Shown here in pieces: positions 35,910 through 45,039 of a DNA stretch of 64,000 nt. The position numbers and the translations under genes were made by a program. The stretch's first letter is position 1; each line of letters begins with the position of its first letter. The stretch is taken from NCBI GenBank assembly GCA_943789375.1, contig CALSTX010000015.1, positions 1-64,000 of the forward strand. Reading direction: 5' to 3'. This DNA comes from an uncultured Opitutales bacterium (GTDB lineage: Bacteria; Verrucomicrobiota; Verrucomicrobiia; Opitutales; Seribacteraceae). The notes beneath the pieces were generated by a model that did no database searches, was not told the origin of the DNA, and saw nothing but the letters and a program-made list of their open reading frames with translations.

Positions 35910-37388
35910 TTAGGTAGATATGGTCGGGGACGGTAATGTTATTAAAAATGCAGTTCCATTGCTGGAGCTAAATTCAACAATGATTGTCCCACCATGCCTC
36001 TCGATCAGATCTTTACATAGAGCAAGGCCAAGTCCAATGCCATCATCTTTGCCGGTATACAGGGGGTCAAATATTTTATTCCATTTGTCTTTTGCAATCC
36101 CAGCACCGGAGTCAATAAAGCGAATGTGGATTTCACCTTTATTTGATTGATTTAAAGCAGCTTTAACTTGGATCACTCCTCCCTGGGTCATAGCCTGTAT
36201 TGCATTAGTCATTAAATTTGTAAAAATCTGGCGAAATAAAAGAGAATCAATGGTAACAAAACTAGCTTCTTTTTGAATATTCATTTCAAGGAAAGTGTTC
36301 CCAGAAATTTTCGATATATAAAATGTGTCAGAAATCAATTTTTTAAGATTTGTTTTAGCTAGCTTTAGTTTTCTTCCCTTTGTAAGTTCAAGCAACCGAA
36401 CTATCACTTCGTCACTTTGACTTAGCTCATTATCGATTAGGTCCAAGTGTTGCTGGATTTTTTCATCTTTTGAGGATCTTTTTCGAAGGAAGTATACTGA
36501 ATTTCTCATGGCAGCCATGGGATTTCGAAGCTCATGTGCAATATTGGAGGAAACTTGGCCGACACTCGCGAGTTTTTCCTGTCTATTTAATCTCTCCCTG
36601 GTTTGGAGTAACTCAGTATGAGTTTTTTCTTTCAGTCTCATTTCCTCTAGCAGTTTACAGTTTGTGGTGGATAGCTCTTCGGTGCGAAGTTTCACCTGAG
36701 TTTCCATTTCACTATTATAGTTGCGGAGCTTTTGATCTGAATAATTTAATGAATCCATCATCTGGTTGAAAATTTTTGTGAGCCTTCCGAATTCATCTTG
36801 GGAAACCTCCTTGGCTCTAATGTTGTAATTTTTTTCGAGTGAAATTCTTTCTGAAACTTTCATCAGTTCCTGAATAGGGCGGGTCAAAGAACTTTGATAC
36901 CAGAGGGTGATGAGAACGATAACCATAATAATCAGTGTCCAGGAAAGAAGCCCGAAACCAATAAATTGATCTTTTTTTGTAATCAGATCTTCTAATGAAC
37001 GAGTGATTGATAAGTACCCCAGAATATTACTGTTCGATGCGATGACTGCGTCTATGGTTAGACTTTTTTCTTCCCATGTTTTGCCTGCTTCAAGAGGAGG
37101 GGAGGAGGAGTTGTTATTAAGTGAAGCAAAAAGAATGGGCTTCTCTTTTGAAAGCTTCCATACGGAGGCTTTCGAGATTAACGGGTTATAGGAAAGCGAG
37201 GTGATGATTTCGTTGGCGGTAATGGAATCATCAAAGAGGAGGGTGGGGGCAAGAGTGTCTCGGTATGCATTTACCTGCATAACCAAGTTTTGGTTTACGA
37301 GTTCCTTCGAGAAATCTAACTCCCCTTTGAAAACAAGAAAACCGCCTGTTGTTGGAATAAAGAGCGATATTAGTAGGGTTGATAGCAA
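35910..37388 (-). CDS. Membrane sensor histidine kinase with HAMP domain
   Basis: The protein has 492 residues from the TTG at 37388. There are two membrane helices (about 3-20 and 146-164) around a periplasmic sensor of about 120 residues, a HAMP domain (about 165-218, RPIQELMKVSERI), a coiled coil, the phospho-acceptor SSNIAHELRNPM (His285), and a C-terminal ATPase with N box TNAIQAM, DSGAGIA and GIGLGLALC. The frame is open upstream as far as the stop of the preceding gene and reads KPWSFRSKF just before the first helix. The true start may therefore be an unusual codon further upstream. Confidence 0.85.
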   Translation of the reverse strand: MLSTLLISLFIPTTGGFLVFKGELDFSKELVNQNLVMQVNAYRDTLAPTLLFDDSITANEIITSLSYNPLISKASVWKLSKEKPILFASLNNNSSSPPLEAGKTWEEKSLTIDAVIASNSNILGYLSITRSLEDLITKKDQFIGFGLLSWTLIIMVIVLITLWYQSSLTRPIQELMKVSERISLEKNYNIRAKEVSQDEFGRLTKIFNQMMDSLNYSDQKLRNYNSEMETQVKLRTEELSTTNCKLLEEMRLKEKTHTELLQTRERLNRQEKLASVGQVSSNIAHELRNPMAAMRNSVYFLRKRSSKDEKIQQHLDLIDNELSQSDEVIVRLLELTKGRKLKLAKTNLKKLISDTFYISKISGNTFLEMNIQKEASFVTIDSLLFRQIFTNLMTNAIQAMTQGGVIQVKAALNQSNKGEIHIRFIDSGAGIAKDKWNKIFDPLYTGKDDGIGLGLALCKDLIERHGGTIIVEFSSSNGTAFLITLPSPTIST

Positions 37389-37469
37389 AAACTTGGACCT
37401 AAATGACCAAGGTTTACTATGTTTCGCTAGGAACGACTGAATGACGGCTAAGTTCCCTCGAATTAGGTG

Positions 37470-38105
37470 TTAAGAACCTCGTTTTGGTGTTTTTATTTCT
37501 TGGATGGCGGATTCGAGGAAATCTTCAGGTGACTCGGATAGCCGTTCTTTTAAATAATCTATCAAATCTTTTCTTACTTCAAGCTTGCGAGCATGATGTC
37601 CAAATGCATGCAACCGGTTGGAGGGTATCAAACCATATTTTAAATCAGAAATTTCATCATTAAAGAATGCATTTGTAATTTTGTTAATTCTCATCGCAAG
37701 GTCTAAATCAATCCTCGCGGAGTTAAATTGCTCGATGTCTGAATCGCCAAAAGCAGGCTTTGTTTTTGATAAGTGAAAAGGAGCCGAAATACGGTTGGTA
37801 ATGAGTTGCTGTAATGACTCTGTACTACACTCGGGCAAATCTCCGCAAGTAACAAATAAATGGTTGTTGAGTAGGTGGGATGATCTTAGGAAATCGTGAC
37901 AGGACGCTGAACGAAAGTAGGTAAGACCAAAAGATTTCGTATTCTTAATCCAACGGTCGAAAAATGAACTGCTTGGGCTTATTATCGTAGCGGAATTAAT
38001 AATTCGAGGTTGATTGATAACTGATTTGGTGATGTCTTCCAACACATCTTCATCAATCGCACTAAATTTTTTTATATCTTGAGTAAGGGGCGAACATGTA
38101 ATCAT
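37470..38105 (-). CDS. Hypothetical protein upstream of the histidine kinase
   Basis: This 211-residue soluble protein is of no known family. It contains CGDLPECSTESLQQLITNRI and a helical C-terminal half (LDLAMRINKITNAFF, HHARKLEVRKDLIDYLKERL). It is in the same reading frame as the histidine kinase downstream, separated by one TAA, and is likely in one operon with the kinase and response regulator. An accessory role in that signalling pathway is inference. Confidence 0.55.
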   Translation of the reverse strand: MITCSPLTQDIKKFSAIDEDVLEDITKSVINQPRIINSATIISPSSSFFDRWIKNTKSFGLTYFRSASCHDFLRSSHLLNNHLFVTCGDLPECSTESLQQLITNRISAPFHLSKTKPAFGDSDIEQFNSARIDLDLAMRINKITNAFFNDEISDLKYGLIPSNRLHAFGHHARKLEVRKDLIDYLKERLSESPEDFLESAIQEIKTPKRGS

Positions 38106-38197
38106 AAGAGGGTATGTTCAGGCTTTATAGTTTCTCTTTTAAGTCAATCGTATAAATAATTCTCTATGTTTTTGAACGGAGTTGGATTAAATACCTC

Positions 38198-38854
38198 TCA
38201 GGTATGAAATATAGAGGAGAACTGCGTTTCAATAAATTCATCAATGTTATCGAATACTAATGGGCACCCAAGGTCCTGTAATTCTCCTTTTAAGTGAGTG
38301 CCAGTTGCGATTAATGCGCAATCCATTCCCCCAAGTTCTGCAGTTTTGAAATCGTACGGAGAATCACCGATATAAAGGGTTTCTGATGCATGAAAGCCAA
38401 ACTTGGATAGGGCAAAGTTTGTAAGCATAGGATCAGGTTTTTTCCATTCTGTATCGTTTGCCCCCATAACAAAGGATAGAAATTGGCTAAGATTAAGGTG
38501 ATCGCAGACTGTTCGAGCATGTGGGCCATGTTTATTGGTAAGCACGGCTGCTGGTATGTCATGTTTAGAGCATAGTCTTAATATTGATTCAGCACCAGGA
38601 AGGGTACAGAGTCCAGTGAGCATTTCTTCTTCAAAAATTGGACGCAATCGTTTAACAGCCTCCTCTGAGTTTTCTCGTCCCACAAGCTTCGCCATTGTGG
38701 TATCAGATGCTCCACCCACAGCACGCTTAACTTTTTCATAAGATGGTTTTGGGAAGTTCATGGAAACGAGAACACGACTAAAAGCTCGGTGTATTGCCTC
38801 GAACTGATCTATCAAAGTCCCGTCAAGATCGAACATGATTGCTCTAATTGGCAT
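38198..38854 (-). CDS. HAD-superfamily phosphatase, phosphoglycolate phosphatase-like
   Basis: The product has 218 residues from the ATG at 38854 (MPIRAIMFDLDGTL); upstream in-frame codons overlap mlaE and are not family-like. HAD motif I is FDLDGTLID, motif II is AAVLTNKHG, motif III Lys is in KKPDP, and motif IV is YIGDSPYDFKTA. The cap is helical (C1), as in Gph/PGP enzymes. The substrate is likely a small phospho-metabolite such as phosphoglycolate, but not provable from sequence. Confidence 0.85.
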   Translation of the reverse strand: MPIRAIMFDLDGTLIDQFEAIHRAFSRVLVSMNFPKPSYEKVKRAVGGASDTTMAKLVGRENSEEAVKRLRPIFEEEMLTGLCTLPGAESILRLCSKHDIPAAVLTNKHGPHARTVCDHLNLSQFLSFVMGANDTEWKKPDPMLTNFALSKFGFHASETLYIGDSPYDFKTAELGGMDCALIATGTHLKGELQDLGCPLVFDNIDEFIETQFSSIFHT

Positions 38855-38890
38855 TGTGATTCCTATGAATTTAGTAAATAAGTTGTATTT

Positions 38891-40060
38891 ATGAGTGGTA
38901 ATGCAAACGAAAAAATCTGTCACAGGCAAGACCAAGTTGGCTTGCCTGGTTTGCGTTTTGAGCTCAATTCTTCAGTGATTACCTGTCACTTTATTGGCGA
39001 TTGGAGAATTGTGGCTGGTGGTTCTCTAAAAACGGTTGTCAATGATTGGGAAACATTTTTCAAACAAAATCCTGGAGCTGATCGGATTATTTTAAAGGTC
39101 GATTCAGATCTTTTTTGGGATTCACGCTTGGTAAGCTTTTTAATTTTAAAAAGAACAGAACTCGATACCCAAGGCTTTGAAATTGTCGACCACTTTCCTG
39201 TAAAGTTGACTCAGCTTTTTTCTCTCCATTCTGCCAAAGCGGTTTCATCAAAATTTACAGAAGAACAGGGGCATTCATTATCTGCTTTTTTTACCGATAT
39301 ATTTTTGAATGTGTCGAGTCCCCTTAATTTTTTGGGTGCTTGGATTATATCGCTTTTATCCATTCCCACATTGAAAACTCAAATGCGAATTGGTGATTTT
39401 ATTCAAGCATGCAGACTTTCTGGTGCATCTGCTTTGCCAATCGTTACTCTGATTAGCTTTTTGACTGGGCTGACGATGGCTTTTGTCGGAAGCGTACAGC
39501 TCGAAAAGTTCAATGCTAAGATTTACACAGCCGATTTAGTTTGTTTGGCCATGGTCAGAGAGATGGGTGCCTTAATGGTTGGGATCATTATGGCAGGTAG
39601 AACTGGTGCTTCATTTGCGGCAGAATTGGGGAACATGAAACTAAATGAAGAGTTAGATGCTTTGCGGACGTTTGGAATCCGTCCGATGGAATTCTTAGTT
39701 CTTCCGCGTACACTATCTCTCATTGTAATGGTTCCAATCTTAGTAGTTTATGCTGACATCGTTGGAATATTGGGTGGTTTAACTGTCGGCGTTCAAGTAA
39801 TGGATTTTTCAGTGAGTCATTATATTGAGCAAACACAATCAGCGATTGTGGGAATGTGGGAGGTCTTTTCTGGCTTACTCAAAAGTGTGGTTTTTGGTCT
39901 GATTATAGGGCTCGTGGGTTGCTATAAAGGACTCCATTCTGGAAATAATTCAACGGCACTTGGAAAATCTGTAACTTCAGCGGTCGTGATGTCCGTTACT
40001 TTCATTGTGATCGCAGATGCTTTATTTGAGGTCATTTTTAATGCATTAGAACTCCGTTAA
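38891..40060 (+). CDS. mlaE: MlaE-type lipid ABC permease with N-terminal STAS domain
   Basis: The 389-residue permease of an MCE lipid transporter is in the inner membrane. The first 120 residues form a STAS-like domain (FELNSSVITCHFIGDW, ILKVDSDLFWDS), which equals a fused MlaB. The rest is MlaE: SLLSIPTLKTQMRIGDF, the coupling region with MVREMGALMVGIIMAGRTGASFAAELG, EELDALRTFGIRPMEFLVLPR, and the C-terminal helices. It heads mlaE-mlaF-mlaD-lipoprotein. The operon should move phospholipids between the inner and outer membranes. Confidence 0.88.
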   Translation: MSGNANEKICHRQDQVGLPGLRFELNSSVITCHFIGDWRIVAGGSLKTVVNDWETFFKQNPGADRIILKVDSDLFWDSRLVSFLILKRTELDTQGFEIVDHFPVKLTQLFSLHSAKAVSSKFTEEQGHSLSAFFTDIFLNVSSPLNFLGAWIISLLSIPTLKTQMRIGDFIQACRLSGASALPIVTLISFLTGLTMAFVGSVQLEKFNAKIYTADLVCLAMVREMGALMVGIIMAGRTGASFAAELGNMKLNEELDALRTFGIRPMEFLVLPRTLSLIVMVPILVVYADIVGILGGLTVGVQVMDFSVSHYIEQTQSAIVGMWEVFSGLLKSVVFGLIIGLVGCYKGLHSGNNSTALGKSVTSAVVMSVTFIVIADALFEVIFNALELR

Positions 40061-40065
40061 TTCAG

Positions 40066-40821
40066 ATGGAAAAATTATTTGAAAAGGCAATCTCTGTTTC
40101 TGATCTATGCTTAACTTACGGAAATTTTAAAGTTTTAGATCAAGTAAGCTTTGATGTCATTAAGGGGGCTTGTACAATCATTATGGGAGGGAGTGGGTGC
40201 GGGAAAAGTACCTTGCTCAAATCTTTGATAGGGCTGCTTAAACCAAAGGCTGGACATGTTTTGATAGAGGAATCTGATCTTTGGCATGCTTCAAACTCAG
40301 CAAGGCAAAAGTTATTAAGAAAATGCGGTGTACTTTTTCAAGGTGGAGCTTTGTGGAGTTCCTTAAACATTTTAGAAAACTTATCCTTGCCTCTTCAGAC
40401 TCACACCTCTCTTTCTGAGAAAGAAATTAAAGAATTAGCATGCTATAAACTTAGCTTAGTGGGACTAACAGGATTTGAGGAGTTTTATCCATCCGAAATT
40501 AGTGGTGGGATGAGAAAAAGGGCCGGAATCGCAAGGGCAATGATATTAGATCCAAGTATAATATTTCTGGATGAGCCATCTGCTGGACTTGATCCTGTAA
40601 ATTCAAGAAGGCTAGATGACTTAATTAACGAACTGAAGCAAAGCCTGGGGGTGACATTTGTTGTGGTTACTCATGAATTAGCAAGTATTTTTGAAATTGG
40701 AGACCATTCCATATTTCTGGATTCTAGTAGTAAATCATTAATTGCTAAAGGATCTCCTAAAGATCTACTGAAAAATTGTGAAATCAACGAGGTGCAATCA
40801 TTTCTTCAAAGAAAAGGATGA
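40066..40821 (+). CDS. mlaF: MlaF-type ABC transporter ATPase
   Basis: This 251-residue ATPase has Walker A MGGSGCGKSTLLKS, the Q-loop in LFQGGALWSSLN, the signature SGGMRKRAGIARAM (characteristic of the Mla/Ttg2A group), Walker B IIFLDEPSAGLDP, and the switch His in VVVTHEL. It energises the MlaE permease. It starts five bases after the mlaE stop. Confidence 0.92.
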   Translation: MEKLFEKAISVSDLCLTYGNFKVLDQVSFDVIKGACTIIMGGSGCGKSTLLKSLIGLLKPKAGHVLIEESDLWHASNSARQKLLRKCGVLFQGGALWSSLNILENLSLPLQTHTSLSEKEIKELACYKLSLVGLTGFEEFYPSEISGGMRKRAGIARAMILDPSIIFLDEPSAGLDPVNSRRLDDLINELKQSLGVTFVVVTHELASIFEIGDHSIFLDSSSKSLIAKGSPKDLLKNCEINEVQSFLQRKG

Positions 40822-40867
40822 AAACTTTTATTGCGAGGATCTCCCATTTAGTAAATAAGTTAGTTTA

Positions 40868-41773
40868 TTGAATAAACAAATAAACAGATTGATAGTTGGT
40901 ATCTTTTGCTTTGGCGGAATTTCTTTGATTTTGGCTTTCGGTTTTTTTACCGGAAGCTTCTCTTTTCTCAGGCAAGATAACCAGAGGTTTGTTTTAGTCT
41001 TCCACGAGAATGTATATGGACTGCATGAAGGTAGCAAGGTGACCTTAAATGGTGTCCGTATCGGAAGAGTGGAGCGTTTCTTCATTGGTGATGCCAAACA
41101 AGAAGGTCCAGTTCCAGTCCAAATTGAAATTAACCGAAGGTTAGTTTTGCGGCATATGGTCGCCAGTGATAATGAAATTTTTGAAACGGATGGAAGTTTT
41201 AAAAAAGCAATAGTTTCACAATTATTAGGTCAATTGAATCAGGAGAGTTTTGTTACAGGTATTTTATACATTAACCTTACTGTTCAGGATTTTGATGCAA
41301 ATGAAAGTGAGATCGATATCCTTCATGGTTTCCCTGCCATTCATACGAAAGGCTCGATCTTTGCAGAGTTGAGTGAAAGCATTAACTTGGAAAAATTGAG
41401 CAAGCAGATTAATGATTTGATTGTTGTGGCCACTCAAAGACTGGCTGAACTAAATATTGAGAAGCTGTCAAACGACTTCTTGGTTACAAGTGAAACGCTT
41501 CGGTCTGCCCTCGGGAATCTTTCAACTGCTTTTTCTCCACTGGGTCCCAGTTTGACTAAAACATCTGATAAGTCTCAAGAAACTCTTCTTGTTATTCATG
41601 AGCTTGCTGAAAACCTTAAAGGCGTGTTTCAACCTAATTCGGAGTTTCGATTTGAGTTAGATGATACCCTTAGAGATATTTCCAATATGGCCCGCTCTCT
41701 TAAAAACTTGGCTGATTTATTGGAACAAAATCCCCAGGCTTTTATTATTGGTAAACCAAAATCTGAAGAATGA
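40868..41773 (+). CDS. mlaD: MlaD/MCE-domain lipid-binding protein
   Basis: This 301-residue protein starts at a TTG (no ATG alternative). One N-terminal membrane anchor (about 8-30) is followed by an MCE domain (about 38-115) with VYGLHEGSKVTLNGVRIGRV, and a helical region toward the C-terminus that in this family forms a tunnel or bundle. It would hand lipids between permease and periplasmic carrier. Its TGA overlaps the ATG of the next gene (ATGA). Confidence 0.88.
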   Translation: MNKQINRLIVGIFCFGGISLILAFGFFTGSFSFLRQDNQRFVLVFHENVYGLHEGSKVTLNGVRIGRVERFFIGDAKQEGPVPVQIEINRRLVLRHMVASDNEIFETDGSFKKAIVSQLLGQLNQESFVTGILYINLTVQDFDANESEIDILHGFPAIHTKGSIFAELSESINLEKLSKQINDLIVVATQRLAELNIEKLSNDFLVTSETLRSALGNLSTAFSPLGPSLTKTSDKSQETLLVIHELAENLKGVFQPNSEFRFELDDTLRDISNMARSLKNLADLLEQNPQAFIIGKPKSEE

Positions 41774-42351
41774 AGTTTTTAACAACCATTACTTTTTTGC
41801 TGTCGATCGGATGTCTCACCTCTTGCCTGATTCCAGAAGCGAATCATTCTGTCCCGAATTACTTTCTACTGACCAGTCGAGTGAATGACTTGAACAAGAC
41901 TATCCGTGTCAAAGAAACTAGCTTCTATGTAAAAGAAGTTCGCTTACCACAATACTTGCAAGATAAGAGACTCGTTTCTCGACCTTCGGACGATACAGTA
42001 GTCTTTAGAGAGAATGATCGGTGGGGGGAACCCCTTGAAATGGGAATAAGCAGAGTTTTGGGCCAGAATTTAAGTTTCTTACTTAACACCCTTGAGTATG
42101 GAGTATATCCGCAACGCAGAAAGTTTGAATACTTTTCGGAAATAGAACTGACGATTGAGCGCTTTGAAATGGTATCTGGCGAAAATGTAAAAGTGAAAGC
42201 ATTTTGGGAGGTAAATGGGCAGGATGGGCAGACCCAAAGAAATATATTTGAAGAAAATTATTTATTGGATGGTAATGAAGTCCAAAATGAAGTTCGTGCG
42301 TTAAGCGAGTTACTTTTCAAAATGTCGGAAGAAATTGCACTTAACTTTTAG
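41770..42351 (+). CDS. PqiC-like ABC transport auxiliary lipoprotein
   Basis: The 193-residue protein has a lipoprotein signal ending LTSC (Cys19). The mature part shows the ABC_trans_aux/DUF330 pattern: NYFLLTSRV, VRLPQYLQDKRLVSRPSDDTVVF, DRWGEPLEMGISRVLGQNLSFLL, and a C-terminal helix LSELLFKMSEEIAL. It is likely an outer-membrane-facing lipoprotein completing the MCE transporter, as PqiC does for PqiAB. Confidence 0.8.
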   Translation: MKFLTTITFLLSIGCLTSCLIPEANHSVPNYFLLTSRVNDLNKTIRVKETSFYVKEVRLPQYLQDKRLVSRPSDDTVVFRENDRWGEPLEMGISRVLGQNLSFLLNTLEYGVYPQRRKFEYFSEIELTIERFEMVSGENVKVKAFWEVNGQDGQTQRNIFEENYLLDGNEVQNEVRALSELLFKMSEEIALNF

Positions 42352-42374
42352 TATTTCAGTGGGGGCGATTAGTA

Positions 42375-42569
42375 GTGTTATCAAGTTTATTAGTCTGCTT
42401 AGTTTTACTAGTCCTCTGCGTGATTTTTGCCTGCTATGTGCGGGCGAAAGCATCTAGTGCAGATCACGCCAAGCTTGCAGATGAAATAAATACTGACTTT
42501 GAAGATGATTTATTTGGTGAGAATAAAGATCGTATGATGGAAAATTTAGTCGAATGGTTAGAGGAATAA
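42375..42569 (+). CDS. Small single-helix membrane protein
   Basis: The 64-residue protein starts at a GTG. One N-terminal membrane helix (LLVCLVLLVLCVIFACYV) is followed by an acidic cytoplasmic tail ending ENLVEWLEE. It has the same orientation as the mla genes, 23 bases downstream. Unknown family; possibly a small accessory subunit. Confidence 0.45.
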   Translation: MLSSLLVCLVLLVLCVIFACYVRAKASSADHAKLADEINTDFEDDLFGENKDRMMENLVEWLEE

Positions 42570-42634
42570 ATATGCAAAACTTACCTTTCTCTTTTTTAAT
42601 ACTAATTTAAAACAATAATTAAATATATTTTGAA

Positions 42635-43984
42635 ATGAAACCCTTACTTTTATTTTTCAGTATTTGTGCGGCGAGTCTTACTGCCGAAAGCCTTGGTATT
42701 GACGATTGGCCTAATTGGAGAGGTCCTATTTTCAATGGTTCAACCAATGCATCTCACCCCTTACCGCACTATTTTGATAAATCAAAGGGTGTTAAATGGA
42801 AAGCTCAACTCCCGGGACCTTCTGCGGCTACCCCTATAGTTGTGGGTGAAAATGTTTTCGTTTCGTCAATTGCCATCGATTCCAGCGCCTCTTCTCCTGC
42901 AAAGGGAGATTTGATGGCACTGTGCTTCAATCGAGATGATGGAGCTTTGGTATGGAGTCATAATGCCGGAAGCGGATATCGTCCAAGTGGGGATGGTTTT
43001 GATTATAAGCTTGATTCAAAATCTAACTACGCAAGTCCTTCTCCGGTAAGTAATGGTAAGTTTGTCGTATTTTTTTATGGAAATGGAGATTTGTCGTGCT
43101 TTAAAATTGATGGGACTAGAGTATGGAGCCGAAATATACAGAAAGAGTATGGAAATTTTTGTTTTCAATGGACTTTTTCAGCATCCCCCACTTTTTATCA
43201 GGACAAGCTGTATCTTGCCGTTTTGCAACGAAACGAACCCGTTCATGGAAGGGGAATCGAGGGTGCAGAGTCTTACATTTTGTGCCTTGATCCTGAAAAT
43301 GGTAAAACCATATGGAAAGTAATTCGCCCCTCTAGTGCAAAGAAAGAGTCTTTGGAAGCTTTTGGGACGATTATTCCTGTTAACAACCAACTTGTAATCG
43401 CCGGGGGTGATGTTCTTACTGGTCATGATCCTCAAACGGTAAGGAATTTGGCGGTGGGGTACATGGAACCCGGACACAAAGCAAGAGTGGTGGCGATTAG
43501 TACCTTCTCCTGTTGTATGGAAATGGGTGTATTATTAGTTTGTGCTCCCAAAAAAGCCCCTGTTTTTGCAATAAAGTCAGGCTTGCGGGAACTCATGAGG
43601 TACAACTGGACTTGCTTGGCATAGACACAAGAGATGCATCTTAACTTCGGATGTGCCAACACCTTTATTTTATGAGAATAAATTTTTTATCTTAGTGATC
43701 TAAGAAAAGTCCTTATCTCAGGGTTAATCCGAATCAGGTGAGTTGAGTGGAGCATTGAATTGCCTGGGAAATACAAGTGGCGGTCATCTCCAACGTGGCA
43801 GGGGATGGTAAGATTTTTCAATGAACCACAATGCAGATGTACTTAGTCGTTTCTTCGAAACTGGAAGAATTCTTCATCTCGCTGAAATGGGAGTGAACTA
43901 TGATGACAATACCGCTCTTCAGTTGCATTAGCGGGAAAGGAATTATTCATTCGTACCAATAAAATTTTGTATTGCATCGAATAG
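42635..43984 (+). pseudogene. Decayed secreted PQQ-type beta-propeller gene
   Basis: The N-terminal 285 residues are intact: a signal peptide, then DWPNWRGPIFNGST and repeated blades such as IVVGENVFVSS, LALVWSH-like and IIPVNNQLVIAGGDVLTGHDPQT. From about 43440 the frame breaks repeatedly. Family-like pieces continue in other frames: SDVPTPLFYENKFFIL (about 43645-43695), VEWSIELPG (about 43743-43770), MNHNADVL and MGVNYDDNT (about 43820-43915), and SVALAGKELFIRTNKILYCIE ending in TAG at 43982-43984. At least four lesions are needed to explain this. The gene is recently dead. Confidence 0.8.
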
Positions 43985-44028
43985 AAATTGCTTCAATGTT
44001 AATAACTTATTTCCCATCCACCACACCC

Positions 44029-44073
44029 GCGCCGGGCGGTTCCCGCCAATCTACCGCCCGGCGCTTTTTTTTT
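44029..44073 (+). terminator. Strong intrinsic terminator
   Basis: A perfect 12-base GC-rich stem (44029-44040 with 44053-44064, core CCGGGCGG) and 12-base loop is followed by nine T residues (44065-44073). It closes transcription after the mla operon and the PQQ pseudogene, just before the beta-barrel gene. Confidence 0.93.
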
Positions 44074-44124
44074 GGTTTTATCTTCCCTTTTTTTGGGAAA
44101 TTTACGAGAGTCAGATCTTTCACT

Positions 44125-45039
44125 ATGAATTGCCCAATTCTTATAATATCTCTTTCATTCTTGTCAGCTTCGGTTTTGGACGCCTCCTCTTCCGGGCTGG
44201 AGTCAAGATTTCAAGAAGTTATGGCACGATCTGCATCTCATAATTCTCTGGTAGCTTCTCTACTTTCCAAGGCTCCAGTAAAGAAGGGAAACTTGACCTT
44301 GCCACCTAAGGTACAGCCATCACCCCCACTATTGACTGCAGATCCTTCTCAGGTTGATGTCCCTTATATACCTGTTCCTGAATACAATGATGAGATCGAA
44401 GTTTATGAACCCGAGTATGCAGTTGAAGATTTTGATGATTTTCCTACCCCTTCTGTGTCCGAAGAATCTCAATCTTTTCAATCAGAAATTAACGAGACAA
44501 TTATCGAAGATTCTTACGATGAGCTTTATCCCGAAGATTTAAGTCAAAGAGGTACAGGTTATTATTTTGGACCACTTATTGGTATTGTTTTACCAGATGA
44601 TGGCGCCGTTCGAATTGGAGGTATCACACCTTATGAAGCTGAAAACGGTTATCTCCTTGGTTTCAACTTGGGTAAAGATTTTGGCTCAATAAGCGTTGAG
44701 GGTGAATATTCATATTTTGGCGCTGATGGATCAGGTGGAATTTCAATAGGGGTAAATAATTTATTGGCTCGTGTTATTCTTGAAAAAGAGGTTGGCGATG
44801 CCATTGATCTTCGAGCCGGGCTCGGTATGGGATTGGGCTTTATAAGTATTGAAGGTGGTGGATTGGGCGAGCCCAGCGATGTTGGCTTTGCTTATGATTT
44901 TCTTTTAGGAATTGGTTATAATTTTTCTGATAGTTTGGCAGTAAACTTTGATTATAAATACTACCTTTCAGCTGCTAACGACGAGTATGATCGTATCTCT
45001 GCTCATTGCCTTTTGTTGTCTGCAAATTTTATGCTCTAA
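44125..45039 (+). CDS. Outer-membrane beta-barrel protein with acidic linker
   Basis: The product has 304 residues from the ATG at 44125; an upstream in-frame start at 43972 would place coding sequence across the terminator. The signal peptide is about 1-20. The mature N-half is low-complexity, rich in Pro, Glu, Asp and Ser (about 55-150). The C-terminal 155 residues alternate hydrophobic and polar residues, as in an eight-strand OmpA/OprF-type barrel: YYFGPLIGIVLP, SISVEGEYSYFG, DLRAGLGMGLGF, LAVNFDYKYYL, ending SANFML. No peptidoglycan-binding domain. It converges on a leftward gene with a four-base overlap. Confidence 0.65.
   Translation: MNCPILIISLSFLSASVLDASSSGLESRFQEVMARSASHNSLVASLLSKAPVKKGNLTLPPKVQPSPPLLTADPSQVDVPYIPVPEYNDEIEVYEPEYAVEDFDDFPTPSVSEESQSFQSEINETIIEDSYDELYPEDLSQRGTGYYFGPLIGIVLPDDGAVRIGGITPYEAENGYLLGFNLGKDFGSISVEGEYSYFGADGSGGISIGVNNLLARVILEKEVGDAIDLRAGLGMGLGFISIEGGGLGEPSDVGFAYDFLLGIGYNFSDSLAVNFDYKYYLSAANDEYDRISAHCLLLSANFML

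Noticed and set aside
43972..44124. N-terminal extension of the beta-barrel protein
   Set aside because: It would run coding sequence across a strong terminator, and a signal peptide begins only at the ATG at 44125.
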